Positions 12,280 to 24,457 are shown, counted from the stretch's first letter. The stretch is 64,000 nucleotides of DNA from Coriolopsis trogii (GCA_020543525.1 JAHYIO010000001.1:4402001-4466000); one strand, 5' to 3'. Numbers and translations: made by a program. Notes: generated from the letters alone by a model not told the origin.

Positions 12280-14592
12280 CCCAGCCTGCCATGTCGACTT
12301 GACTATCGTGCGTAAGCCAATTGTATTGCAACATTACGGTTCAAACCCTTCGCATCGCGAATACTGTTGAGAAAAATCGCTCCGTTGGGAGCGTACCAGA
12401 GGACAGGGAGGATTTGAATCGCGTCCGCCCTGAAAGCAATCAATAGGCGGGTCGGGGCGTGTACCATGTGAGCAAGGGTGAGCAAGGACATAACCTTACC
12501 TCACGACGCAGTGTTGTCGCCCCTGAGGTGAGGTTCAAATTGCTGCATCTGCGAGAGTACAGCTAGATGCCGTTGCCGCCAGTGAAGGATTGAAAGGACA
12601 AAGTTCATACAGACATGAGGAAGAAGCTTCGCCCCTGAATTAGCAAGGTTCATGCGAACCAAGGCGTTCCTTTTCGAGGATGTATGTGGGTTGGCAGAGA
12701 GTGTAATACCTCCTAAAGCAATTGGAGGAGAAACTCACGTCAAATGTGCCAAGACTGAGGCTTGAGCCGGTCGCGCAATAGACAGATGGCAGCTGTACAT
12801 CGTATACAATACTTATGCCAAAGTGATCACAAGCCTTGACGGCGATCAGCTGGTAGCAGCAAGTGGGAAGCGTAAAAGAAGAAAAACAATGGAATAGAAC
12901 TAGAGCGGGCCTGATAGTTCTGACATTCGTCTACCTCCGACTCGGACTCGGCGTGAGAGAGGAAAAGATGGCGAAGTGCGACTGACAGTTACGGCAACGC
13001 CGATGCATGGGTTCTAAGGAAGCAAGGCACAACAGCAGCTTATTGGAGGGAGAGTATGTCTGGGTTGGAGATGGTGGCAGGAGGAGAGAGTTGTCGCCAT
13101 CGCTGGCACTGACATGGCCTCGGCTGTCATCCTCGTCCGTGGGCGCCTCCATCTCGAACTTGCTTTCCGGATCCGGCCATCTGCATCAATGTTCAACTTC
13201 AGTGAGCGCATGAGACCTTGATTTGCGGCCACTGCGTCCATTTTCCCATCGTCACGTATGTATTCCAGAACTGACTGTGGGACTGATACTCACGTTCTTT
13301 GTGTGTGTCTATTACTCTCTTTACCTTCCATTCGCGTTCTCATTCAACTCCTACCTGCTTGAACGCCCCATGATCGCGCATCCGACACGCTAGCAAGCAT
13401 GGAATAGCTTTACCCGAATGTGCCATGAAATCGGGCTGAGAATATCAGCCGAAAGGATGGTATAATCTCATACTCATGCCATTTTCTATTCAATACCCCT
13501 GAGCGATGCAGGCAGGACGTGCCTTGTGGATGCGCCACTTCGTTTCGTGCAAGCCTCAATGAGCCACATGTGCGGAGAACCCCGCGCAGAAAGAGCTCAC
13601 CACTCGTTGAATGTATGTGAAGCGCTCGGAAGAGATGGGCTAGCTTGTGGGACTGTAACTGCGATCCCCAATGGTCTCTTTTCTATTCGACAGCAGTCTC
13701 TGATCCCAACCCAGGCAACACATACATACCGTACCCTGGCGCTCCCGCGACAGACATGTCCATGCCACTGAATGTACTACTCCCCGACAGTCGTGGTCCC
13801 GCCATCGTACATATTCTCACCCAGGACCTGCCCAAGCCACTCTCCGCCCGCAGCACGCCTTCCTTTCCATTCCGCCCACAGCGTCGGGCGTGCATCGTCC
13901 TCTCCCGTCGCTCGCCGCCTAGAACCGTCTTCCCGAAGTGTTTCCCATCGATGAGAGTCGCCCGGGCGGCCAATCAGTTCCCGGTTCACAGCGCAAATGT
14001 CTCTCTTCTGCGCCGTATGCCGAGGCTGCACAGTGGCTCAGAGGTAATACGTTCCATATCCTCTGCGGGGAACGCAGGAGGAGGGAAGAGTGCGATACTC
14101 GACTGACGAGCGACACCACGTTGTGCCTGTCATGCCACACCCCTCTCTCTTCGTCATCAACGCGCGCGGTGACTGAGCAAGTCCGGGAGTACCCAGGCTG
14201 TTATGCTAACAAAGGGGGGGGGGGGGCGGAGCAGACCACTACTATGCATCCAGCACGGCCTATCAGCTGCACAGTCGCCAAGCATCGCGACACAAACTTA
14301 TGCATGCCTGGCAGCAACAAGCACCCGAGTCGGAGTCCACACCCGGCCACGTTCCGAAGCCATATCTTTGTATTCCGATCATAGTTCTCGCGAGGTGATA
14401 GTACAAGTCGCAGTCGCATGACGAAAACGACGCCATAAGCCCAAACCGTGCCGTCCCCCCCATACGCGTGCAGCGCACAAGAAAAAGCGGACTTTTACCA
14501 GAGATGTGTCGTACCCTCATAAATAGCTGATTCCAACAAGCCAAAGTCCAAACGATCCAACCGCAAATTCCCCGTCTCTCGACCAAGACCGC
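12280..14592. other. Laccase 1 upstream flank, no gene recognised
   Basis: No convincing gene. The stretch 12.7-14.1 kb is visibly related to 17.2-19.0 kb: shared tracts include GGCAGCTGTACATCG (12787 and 17293), a TGTGTCTATTAC tract (13303 and 18147) and a stretch around CCCATCGATGAGAG / CCCATGGATGAGAG (13945 and 18898). It is therefore the promoter-side part of the laccase duplication. A run of 13 G is at 14214-14226. Confidence 0.6.
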
Positions 14593-16733
14593 TTACTGGT
14601 CGTCAGGCGAGAGCGCGTCGTAAGTCGGGCACAGGTCCGACCACGCCTGCGGGACCGGGTTCGTAGCAGCGACGTCGGGGATGTCCTCGGCCATGACGAC
14701 CGCAAAGCCCGCCTCGAGGTGGAAGTCGATGTGGCAGTGGAGGAACCACGGGCCGGGGTTATCCGTCCGGAACCGGATCGTGACGTTGTCCCCGGGCGTG
14801 CCCGTGCTGACCACGTCGCGGTAGACCGGGTTCTCGTAGTTGTACGTCGACGAGCCCGCGCTGCGCACGACGGCAAAGGCGTGCTGTGAGCGAATGGGAG
14901 GTTAGCATGGGTGCGGATGCGGTGAGGAGGAGGAGGAGGGCGGGCGAGACGTACCCCGTGCAAGTGGAAGGGGTGCGGGAAGCCGGGGGCGGCGGTGGTG
15001 GCGGGCAGGGAGATCTCAATGTCCGCGTTCGCAGGGAGGGAGTACACACTCCCGGTGGGGAGGAGGTCCTGCGCCGACTGCGCGCCGCTCAGGATCTGCA
15101 GGAGCACAGGGACCGTGGGAGGAGTGAAGCTCGCGCCGTTGATGCTGAACCTGCCGCCGGCCTGAGAAGGTGGTAATGATCAGCCATGTGCTCTGCGACG
15201 GAGAATGGAACCTAAGAGATGGACGAGCGAGACTTACGAAGCCAAAAGCCATGTTGAGAGCGAGGTCGACACCGCCAGGGGTCGGGCTGCCGGGCTAGAG
15301 GACACTATGGGTCAGACGGTTATCGGTGGTTCGCCCGCGCTTTTACGTACTGCAGCGGTGCCTTCGAGCGTAGTGAGGGCGGACTCCACCAAAGGATTCG
15401 TTGACGGCGCCTGAGACGTGGTGGGCTCAACCGGCGCAGCACCGTCGTAGCGAAGGATGGCGGAGTTGACACCGCCGTCGAAGTTCGTGTTTCCGGAGTT
15501 GGGAAGGGCGCGGATCCAGTAGTTGTCCACATCCTGATCTGCGTTGAGCTATGAAGGTGGGTGAGTAGTCTGCAGTTACTATGAAGCCGGGTCAACTTAC
15601 CACGAACGAGTACCGCTGGGCAGCGAAGATCTGGATGGAGTCGACGGTATGGGGCTTGAGGTTCACGCTGTCCGCCTCGATGACAGTCAAAGAGTGACCG
15701 TCGATGCTGAACGTGTGATTCGGGTCGCATGAGAGTGACACCAGGCGGAAGCGATAGCTACATGACGTTCATTAGGATACCCGCATTTTGACCTCTGGGT
15801 TGGACACGTACCGCTTGCCCTTCGTGACCGTGATGACAGCCAAATCGGCGTTGAGCGTGTTGATGCTGCGACCGAGACCGTTGATGAGAGTCGCATCGGC
15901 AGTACTGTGAGAATATGACTGGATGTCAGCAAAAATAGAGTACTCTCCAGACGAAATAGACTCACGGGATGGCCGGGCCGACTCTGGCAGCCAAATGGTA
16001 CCAATCTGCGAGAGTGATTACAGTAGAATCTGCAATAAAACATGTTAGCATTCGCAAAGACTCCAGTATCAATGGCACTCACCGTCATCAACATCGTAGA
16101 GGCTCTTGTGGGGGTCTTGAGGATCATAGACAACAATCGGACCCCTGAGACCATCACAGTACTGAGTGGACAAGTGACTGTGGTACCAGAAAGTACCTAT
16201 TGCAGTAGGCTATTAGCACCGGACTTTGTTCGTCAGCCATATATCGTTCGCAACTCACCCGCTTGGTCAGGGACCTGGAAGTCGTAAAGGAACGCATGCC
16301 CGGTAGAAATGGGGCACTGGTTGACGAAGGCGGGGCCATCGGCCCAGTTCGTACCGTGTTGGAAGAAGCCGTGCCAGTGCTGAAAGGAGCAATGTGAGCG
16401 GTAAATCGGACAGTACGCCGAGGTACTCACGATACTAGTAGACTTCAACATGGTGTGGTTCGTCATGTTGTCGATGACGTTGAGTTGGAAGCGATCACCC
16501 TGTAAGCAGGTCAGCATGTGCGGTGAACGGCGATGGAGAAAACAACTGGCCTTGTTACCCGTAATGAGGGGACTGGGGAAGACGTCGTTGACCAGGATCG
16601 CCTGCCGAGAGAAACCATCGGGACTGACGGCACCATTGGAGATGGTGAGGTCTGCAACTGGCCCGATAGCAGCGTACACGGAGGCAACGAGCGAGAGGGT
16701 GATGAAGGTGAGGAGAGATTGGAACCTGGCCAT
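14593..16733 (-). CDS. Laccase 2 (secreted multicopper oxidase)
   Basis: Exons (minus): 16733-16551, 16499-16431, 16379-16259, 16196-16083, 16029-15966, 15904-15812, 15757-15601, 15548-15351, 15294-15238, 15161-14955, 14883-14593; 517 residues. Signal peptide [21 protein letters not shown]. Copper motifs [28 protein letters not shown] and [12 protein letters not shown] are complete; the axial-position residue is Phe. Compared with laccase 1 it has one additional intron (14884-14954), splitting the L3 copper motif between Gly and His of HLHGH. Intron 1 again has a GC donor. Introns 1 and 2 are each 51 nt and free of stops in frame. Same reaction and secretion as laccase 1. Confidence 0.95.
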
Positions 16734-16809
16734 GTCGGAGTGATTGGGGAGGAATACCGAAGACTCGAGGTGGCCTGGGGTTGGTCTGGAAGGACAAATC
16801 CTCGCGGCC

Positions 16810-16815
16810 TTTATA
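16810..16815 (-). promoter_or_regulatory. TATA box of laccase 2
   Basis: TATAAA on the minus strand, about 77 bp upstream of the ATG, same placement as in laccase 1. Confidence 0.65.
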
Positions 16816-19050
16816 CACGCAGAGAAAGACCAGCGCCATTCTACACTGAGCAGTCATTGTGTTGTGTAACGATGGACGCCTTGCCGTAGAGCGTATCGTC
16901 GGATTGTCGCCATTTGGACGTGGTGCAGGGAAGTATTGAATGACATTTGCCCTGAGGCGGGCATCGCGCGAGCCTGAAAGTGTGCGTGAGAACTGGGAGA
17001 GAAAGAGGGACTAGGAGTGCCTCTCACGGAAGGAAGTGTGCGTCCCGAAGGATGTCGGCATGCTGAGAAGGGCGATGGTAGACTCGGGGCCGGGAGCTTG
17101 TGCTGGGTGTATAATGATGAAATGAAGGTGTTGGGCCTAGAAAATAGCGGCATCTGAGCAGAGATTGGCGCGAGTGCGAGTGCAGCGATCGTAAGCCGAA
17201 GAGCTGCTTGACGCGCTCGGTGAGGTATATTTGCGGATTGAAGCTGCTGTGTCAAAAATTGCCAAGACGGAGCTGACCGCGTTTCAAGACCAATGGCAGC
17301 TGTACATCGGCTATAGTCCAACTCTAACCTGTTTCAACGGCTAGTTAGGGATGCAGAGGATGAGTAGGATGTGAGAGAACAGGCCCAGTGGGACTCCTGC
17401 GACGGGCTTACGTCGACCTCCGACCGTGCGTGAGAGGGCAGACGGCCGAGTGCGGCCGGGGTAGTAGACATGGCCAGGCACGCCAACAGAGCGGGTGGAG
17501 AGAGCGGGAGAGAAAGAGAGCAGGCCTGTGCTGGTGGTGGGAGTGACATCCTGGCGGGCACTGGCCGCGTCCTGATCCGTCGGCGCCTATGAGCACCAAG
17601 CCGCGAACAAACATGCCTGCCATATTTGGGCATCCCACCCCATCACCGGCGTCTACACCCAATCATCCTCTCTCTCGCCACCACCCACTCCGTCCTGTTC
17701 CTCGTATTTTTCTCTCTAACACCGTCTAATACTACTGACAAGCCTTGCGCGCGGCGAGGCCGACCGTTTCCATGCACATCGCCAAAGGTACCCCACCTGT
17801 CACCCGCACTACCGCTTGCAACTCGAATCAGCCCCTCTACTGCTCCGACAACCCCCGACAACTTGGGCCCGCCTTTCTCCCATAAGTGACTCACTCTCGA
17901 TGCGCCCGTGCCTTGTGCGCAGCGTTACCGATAGGCTTCGGGCACAAACGCCGACATTACGTCCTAGTACTCATTCAGCCAGCTGTCCGCTCTTACTACA
18001 ACCACAGTCCGAAAGAGACTGTAGTAACGCCTTTGCACTCATCCCTGGGACTCCTGTTCACAACGCAATGATCGTCACCATGTGCTCCTGTCGTTTCCCA
18101 ACTTCGTTCCCGCACTAACTCTGAGACGTAAACGCACGTTCCGTATGTGTGTCTATTACCCTGAATGCTCCTTCCGTATACGTTCTGACTTCTCTCACAT
18201 AGGACCATAGGCGACATCCCATGATCATTTCCTGGCAAGCGGGAAGAAGACGGCGCGTTCCGCCGCGGTTCGCCAAGGACTGGCTTGAGGTACATGACCG
18301 TCGCAGATGGGCCTTTGCATATGACGGATAGCGTCATTATTGATTAACCCAGGCCTGTGTACTTCTCTGGTATGTGCTTCCCAATGGATGACACTAGCCA
18401 AAGAATAGCTTACGACAAGCATTCGTCCAGACCGAGCTAATTATGCGAATCCCTCACCCTCATCGGTCCTCCGCCGAGGGCTGATGAGGACAGCATCACC
18501 CCCAACTACAGTTCGAACCCGGTATAATCAGCCGGCATACGTCAAAGCGCTCCAGGCCGACTACTCCCTTCCCAGTCTGGCCAGTGCAATCGCCAAAAGT
18601 CTGTTTTTCATCTCCCAGGAACATTCAGGAAATGTATACGCCGTTCCTGGTTCACATCTGCTGCTTCCGCGAAAGGGCATCGGACTCACTTGTTATTTGC
18701 AGTGTCGTGCGCTAGCGCCCCCGACGGTCGTGGTCGCGCACCAGCGCCCCCACCCACAGTGCCGTCGGCCTATTCCCACCGAGGACGGCTTCACCCTCTC
18801 TTCGTCCACGGCGCCGACATCGAATCCATTGAGAACACAGCGTCGGGCAGACGTCCTTGACATCCAGACGGTCTGGAATGATGCATCCGAAGTTTTTCCC
18901 ATGGATGAGAGCCGCGCAGGCGGCCAATGGTGACCCGGTTCGCAGCCCAAATCTCTCTCCCTCTGGGGTCCCAGCTGGATGCTGAATGGCGAGGTGAGCA
19001 CAGCGTTTGTTCAGTCAATAGGCCCGGGTCGCTCATGACACATTGGCCCT
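16816..19050. repeat. Laccase 2 upstream flank, diverged copy of the laccase 1 flank
   Basis: Similar in order to 12.3-14.1 kb (see that entry), so the laccase duplication included roughly 2 kb of upstream DNA. Both copies have many indels. Open frames here are short and not conserved in reading frame between the two copies, which argues against a coding gene. Confidence 0.6.
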
Positions 19051-22000
19051 TCACCTGGAAGGGTACGGCGGCACGCGCGACGAGAGGGCGCTCCGCGTCG
19101 TGACAAAGTTTGGGTGAGGCTTTCAGCTACCAATCGCATCAGTCCGAGCCTGATCTCGACACAGCTTTTCATCCATCATCCTTTCCCGACCGTCCCTGCA
19201 CTCTACATATAGCTTGACGCTGGCGTGCGCGCGTTGCGTAGACTCACGCGTCGGGGCGGCACGGTTGGACCGTGTGCTTTTGCGCGTATGGTGGGGCGAG
19301 GCGGCAGTATGTCCGCCGGCTGGATGGTAGCTTCACCGCATCGAGAGCTGAACCTACGACGGTGAAGAGCCCGTCGATATCAGACTCGACGGGTGATCGT
19401 GTTATCCATGCCGATGATCACGATTCTTCGGCCCCGAGGTGGGGATGAGACGACGGTCCTCAGCGAGCGGCAGCCCAGGCACGTCCTTGCTGATGCGTCA
19501 ATCGTGCCTGGACTTACCTTAGCCATCGCAGAGCTGGCCGGGAGCATTCTTTGCAGACATCCACGAGCGGAATGGCCGGACCTCCGACGAAGCACTGGGC
19601 TCCAAACTTCCAAGGCAAGTAGCCCCATTCATCTTCATGAGCTTCTCTGTTCGATTTGCAGACCCACTCCCGCATGACCGGAGAGCGCAGCTCATGGTTC
19701 ATCATACACGCAGACCGGGACGGATCCAGGTCGACCGACGTGCGACATGCCGACCCGACCCCACATCACCTCCCACGACAGGCCAGGGTTAGCAATCCCC
19801 TGCAATCTCGCCAGCGCGCCGATCCCTCTTTGAGCCGCGCACCCTCTCACACCCAAGCACAGAACCGGTGGTTGCACAACGAGCACGAACCAGGCAGTAC
19901 CCGCCATCATGATTGGGAATGCACACATCACCGTCGTCCCAGGAGGACACGAGCAGGGCCGCACTCGCACTCGCACTCTCACGTCTGCACATCGCCGCTT
20001 TAGGCTGCGAGCAGACGACGAGTGTCATGGGCCTTGATCGTGTGTCCAATAAGCCCTGGACTTGCCGTTCCTGTCGACCATCGCGTCTCTGCGGGAGATG
20101 GCCGATTGCAGGGTGGGTGTCTCCACGCGAAGCGCATCCCACACCCGGTGCACGTACCCCCGGCTCGACATGCCACAATGGTCGGTGGTCGGTCAGGGTC
20201 ACCCCAGCAGGAACGACTCGACGGTGACGAGTCGGCACCTCGGGCCAGCCGTGCTGTATCAGAACTCGTACGTACGCCGGGTCTGCGTCTTGTCATGTGC
20301 TGACGAGACATGCAACCTCTCTTGCTGTCCTGGCCTGTCATGGGCCTCAACGCTTCTGGGGCTGACAACGCGGAGCATGGTGCGCTGACCGAGCGAGTTG
20401 ACCAAGTCCCGAGCCCTCTCTGTCTCCCCCTATGCCGACACCCCAAGCGGATTCTTGAGAAAGGCAGCTGGCGACCCCCAATCCAGGCTGGAATAAGGAC
20501 CCTTCTCGATGCGGCCCAGGGATGCGGGCGGGAGAGACTTGGCCGGAGTGTTGGACTTGACTCTCTGAGCGCGCCAGGACTTGGCTCTCCGACAGCAGCG
20601 CCGGGCCTTCCCTCTGAGGCTCTGAGCCGGCCTCATGCCCAAGCTCGATTCATCGCCTGCCGTACCGTACGGGACTGTACGCACAAACAGCTCAATGCCC
20701 AAAGCCCAACGTTCAATCGCCCAACCCGCAGCGCTCGCTCGGACTCTGCGGAATCGCAACCGGAACTCGAGTGCGGTCTGGCCTGTGGCCATGGTGGTCT
20801 CCTCCGCACCATGTAGCGACTCTGGAGGGTGGAGGGCAGACGACAGTGACGTTGACAGGATGCATCATGTCTGGTCGCGACGTGCGAGCGCGAATCTCGT
20901 CGACATCCCGACATGCACACATGCCTAGTTCGACAGGACGGCGACTCCGATCGCGACGGTGCTATCTACGACCCTCGCAGCGCCTCCCGCACAAATACCT
21001 CCGAGCGCGCACATAGCAGCAAAGACAACCCGCGGCCGGGCGATCTCTTGTGGCGCTCGGTGGCGCGTCTGTATCTCTGTCGGTGCTCACTTCCTGTTAT
21101 TGTCCATGTATACAGTATTTGTCGCAATCTCCGTACCCGTACCCTGGCGGCGCGCCGCCCGCCTGCGAGGGAACAGTGTCAGCGTAAGACGTTGACAGAT
21201 CCTCTCTCACCCTGCCCGCCGCCCGCACGCCACCCAAGGGCCGAAAGCTCTCAGCTCTCAGCTCTCGAGGGGGGGGTACGCCAGAACGACCCACACGGCC
21301 ATGAGGGTATGCCCAGCTCTTCAGCGACGCATTCATGTATATATGCCATATGTATGACGCATCTTTCGACTCGACAAATGTACACCATGGCGTGCGCAGC
21401 GTTGCAGCGCGCGTCGCCCCTCCCCGACTCGATATTTGCATTCGTGCCCTTGCGCAGCCCACGGCGACATGACATGCAGAGCACATGCCGACGAGCGAGT
21501 CCACGATACTGGAAACTCTCGACATTCCCTAGGGGTTGCACCCAACCGTTCGGAGTCCTCGTCTTCCGCACCGTGATCCGCACCGTTCAGCGCTCGTCTG
21601 CCCCCTTCAAGTTCCCGCCGCTCAGTGTCATATGCCTCAACGGCGGCAAACCGTCCAGACACGACCTCGGGGGTTCCAAGACGCCAGCCCGCCTTAGTGA
21701 GGAGCTCAGACGTATTTCGAGGTGCCTGAGCAAGAGGCCGTGACTCAGCCTCACTCAGCACGACGTTCCATGTAGACGTGCGAGAACGCCTGCGTCGACC
21801 GAATACGTCGGTCTCGTACCCGCGTCCATCGCCCGACGCTGGCTGACCCACCCGACCCACCGCTCTGCGTCCCCTTGAAGGCCTCAGGCCTCACCTCCGC
21901 CGACGGTCTTTGGGTGGAGCCAACCCCGTTTCGAGCGCGGGCCCCGCCTCGCGAAACGCTGGAGAAGGATGGCCCAAGTAGTCAGACGGCACACACGGAT

Positions 22001-22645
22001 GGTCACAACTGATGATGGCCATCGTTCGACTGGCAATTTGCTCGTATTCGCAGACCGTTCGGAGGACGATGCGTGTCGTAACCCGTTTCTGATGATCCAC
22101 GTCCCCCTCGGGGTCCTCAGGGGTCGCGCGTACGTCCCTGGGGTTGGTCCAAAGCCGACCGTCGGTCGATGGCATGAGAAGCAGTGAGAAAGTAATAGGG
22201 GCGGGGGTGCCACGATACGCGTGCGCGCAACATATCCCTTCAGGGCCATACCGCGAGTCGTCTCGTGTCCTCGTGTCCGTCCATAGCGCGTGCGCGATCT
22301 GCCGGCGAGGCGTCCAGAGTGCAAAGGCGGACTAGTGCACGAGCACGAATCCCGGACGAGGGTCGTGGGTCGGAACATATGCCGGCAACCTATGCAAGGG
22401 GAATCCGAGAGGAGGTCAGAGATTCCATCATACGATTGTGCCTTTCGAGAAGGGCTGATGCTCACACGTTCCTTGAACTCCTGTATGACGGCATACGCTG
22501 GCGCCAAGACATGGTCATGACATGGTTGGCCTAGTCTGCAAACTACAGCCGCATGCCATGAATACCGGTAAAACGCGAAGGCTGCTGGCACAGAAGACAA
22601 CTCACGAGAGAGCTCCCCAGAACAGCCATGCCTCCGAGATGCGCG
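19051..22645. other. Gene-poor region, nothing recognised
   Basis: 3.6 kb with many overlapping frames on both strands, none with a domain signature, a coherent exon structure or coding-like composition. It could be decayed sequence or regulatory DNA. I see no transposase, reverse transcriptase or terminal repeats. Confidence 0.45.
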
Positions 22646-23449
22646 CTACCGGATCCCAGCAGCGGCCTCCAGCCTCGTCACCTCGTCCAAGAGGGCGTCC
22701 CTGCCCTCCTCGAGCCAGTGTATGTACTCCCTCGCACGGAAGAGGATGCCGCTCTTGCCCTTGGTGCCGCGCCCGCGGCTCCCGCTTCCCTTTGGGCGAC
22801 CGCGGGTGGGCATGCCCGAGCCGGGGGGTGCGCCTGCGGGCGCGAGGAGGGTGGTGAGCTGGAGGTAGCCGTCGCGGATGGCATTGCGCCGTTTTTGTTC
22901 GGACATGATGTGGTTCAGCCTCTTTTGGGGGGTGGAGAGGAGGGGCTTGGCGCCTCGGGCGGTGGCGGAGGGGGTGTCACGTGATGCGGGGGAGGAGGAT
23001 GAGGACGGGGAGCGACTCCTGGAGGGGATACGGGGTTTGGTATCGGCATTGTGGGCGTATGCTGTGTGTTGTGGGGTTTGAGGGTGGTTCTGCTGCTGCT
23101 GCTGATTGTCGTGCTGGGAGTTGAAGAGGTTCGAGGACGAGGGGAGCTGATCTAGCCCTGGAGGCGCTGTCTGCTGAAGGGGAGTCTGGTAGAGTGGATC
23201 TGGAGGGATGTCAGGAAAGTGAGGAAGGCCGTCGAGGTTGAAGTCCCAGTCAAAGTTGTCGAGGAAACCGAAGAGATCGGTGGTCTCTGACTGGGAGAAG
23301 AGCTCGTTTGAGGGCGGGAGCGGGGGCGGGGGCGGGGCGAAGCCGTCGAGGTTGGCGTTGAACAGCTGGAGGTCGTCGAACTGGGCGTGCGGGAGGGGGG
23401 CGGGCGAGTGCGGGGGCGAGTGCGGGGGCGGGTGGTGGGGGGCAGACAT
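22646..23449 (-). CDS. bHLH transcription factor
   Basis: Single exon, 267 residues. The N-terminal two thirds are Pro-, Ser- and Gln-rich with a Gln run after residue 110, as in activation regions. The bHLH is at the C-terminus (about 178-262). The basic region HIMSEQKRRNAIRDGY has the Glu and Arg pattern that reads E-box DNA (CANNTG). Helix 1 is YLQLTTLLAP, then a long Gly/Arg/Lys-rich loop, then helix 2 FRAREYIHWLEEGRDALLDEV. Fungal bHLH factors of this layout regulate lipid, phosphate or developmental genes; which applies here cannot be told. It is transcribed divergently from the Zn2Cys6 gene. Confidence 0.85.
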   Translation of the reverse strand: MSAPHHPPPHSPPHSPAPLPHAQFDDLQLFNANLDGFAPPPPPLPPSNELFSQSETTDLFGFLDNFDWDFNLDGLPHFPDIPPDPLYQTPLQQTAPPGLDQLPSSSNLFNSQHDNQQQQQNHPQTPQHTAYAHNADTKPRIPSRSRSPSSSSSPASRDTPSATARGAKPLLSTPQKRLNHIMSEQKRRNAIRDGYLQLTTLLAPAGAPPGSGMPTRGRPKGSGSRGRGTKGKSGILFRAREYIHWLEEGRDALLDEVTRLEAAAGIR

Positions 23450-23604
23450 GGTGGTCCGAGAGCAAGGCCGGAGTTGCCGGAGAGCGGGGTGTGAGCGGAG
23501 AGGGGAGGGCCGGATGGCCGGGGCGGGGGGGACGTGGGAAAGAGAAAGGGGAGAAAAGCGGGGGGAGGGGCTCCGTACGCTCCGAAGCCCCGCCCATCAC
23601 GTCC
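23450..23604. promoter_or_regulatory. Shared promoter of two transcription factor genes
   Basis: Only 155 bp separate the ATG of the bHLH gene and the ATG of the Zn2Cys6 gene. The sequence is very G-rich on the plus strand. No canonical CACGTG is seen here. Confidence 0.55.
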
Positions 23605-24457
23605 ATGTCGGCCCTCTCAGAGGCCTCCACGCCGGCCCAGGACGCGGCCCCTCCGTCGATCGACTCTCAGCAGCTCCAGCAGCAACACCCGCACGCCCTC
23701 TCTGCCGACCTCCACCAGCGGCCCCCCGGCTCCGCCTCTGTCCACGGCCCCGACGCCAGCCGCAAGCGTGCGTATCGTCCCCCGCCCCCCGCTCGCCGTT
23801 CTCCCTGCTCACCACGCCGTCGACAGCCAAGGCGCCCTCGGTACGCAGGGCGTGCACCGCCTGCCACGCCGGAAAGACCAGATGTAGCGAGGTCCTCCCC
23901 TGCCAGGTCGGTCTGTCCCCGTCCGCGCTCTCTCTCTGCCCCCCACACTCACCCACTCCCCCCAGAGCTGCCTCAAGCGCGGCCTCGGCGACTCCTGCGC
24001 CTACCCAGACCCGGAGGCCGACAACCACCAGAACCAGGCCCAGCCGCGTATGTTCGCCCTCTCTAACCCACAACACGGTCCCCTGACCCACCCCCCGCCA
24101 GAACAAGTGCCCCCCTTCGCCGCCGCCGCCATGGCCTACCCCCCGCCCATGCAGGGCCTCGCACACCCCCACTACTACGACTACAACAACACCTTCCCCG
24201 CCGCCCCCGCAAACCCCACCAACCCCGCGAACCCGACCGGGGCGTCCACGTCCACGTTCCGCCCCAGCAAGCGGCCACGCCCGCTGACCGAGGAAGAGAC
24301 CGCCGCCATCACCCGCAACTTCACCCGCGGCGACTTCTTCGTCGGCTCCAGCGCCCCCGTCCGCATCGACCCCCGCCTCCCCGTCCGGCTCACCCTCGCC
24401 GAGGGCGACCAGGTCCACTTTTCCATCGGGGAGGCTATCGGACAGCCCATGGTGTGA
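23605..24457 (+). CDS. Small Zn2Cys6 (fungal binuclear cluster) protein
   Basis: Exons 23605-23767, 23827-23906, 23966-24047, 24102-24457; 226 residues. Splicing joins the cluster C64-X2-C67-X6-C74-X5-C80-X2-C83-X8-C92, an exact match to the GAL4-type consensus, preceded by basic residues. The cluster is split by an intron between PCQ and SC. No fungal-specific middle homology domain follows; the rest is Pro/Ala-rich, then a conserved-looking C-terminus containing RNFTRGDFFVGSSAPVR. It is much shorter than usual activators of this family, so it may act as a small DNA-binding adaptor. It probably acts in the nucleus; targets are unknown. Confidence 0.82.

Noticed and set aside
14214..14226. 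Run of 13 G as a functional element
   Set aside because: A mononucleotide run in decayed intergenic DNA; it may be sequencing-sensitive and has no other support.
14593..14868. Laccase 2 C-terminus as a separate short gene
   Set aside because: It is the last exon; HLHG|H joins in phase to the upstream exon via GT-AG borders.
20913..21743. 276-codon plus-strand open frame in the gene-poor region
   Set aside because: No domain, composition typical of random high-GC frames, overlapped by several frames on the opposite strand, no splice or promoter context.
23597..24418. 273-codon minus-strand frame rich in Gly/Val
   Set aside because: It is the antisense shadow of the Zn2Cys6 gene, whose exact cysteine spacing and splice phases show the plus strand is coding.
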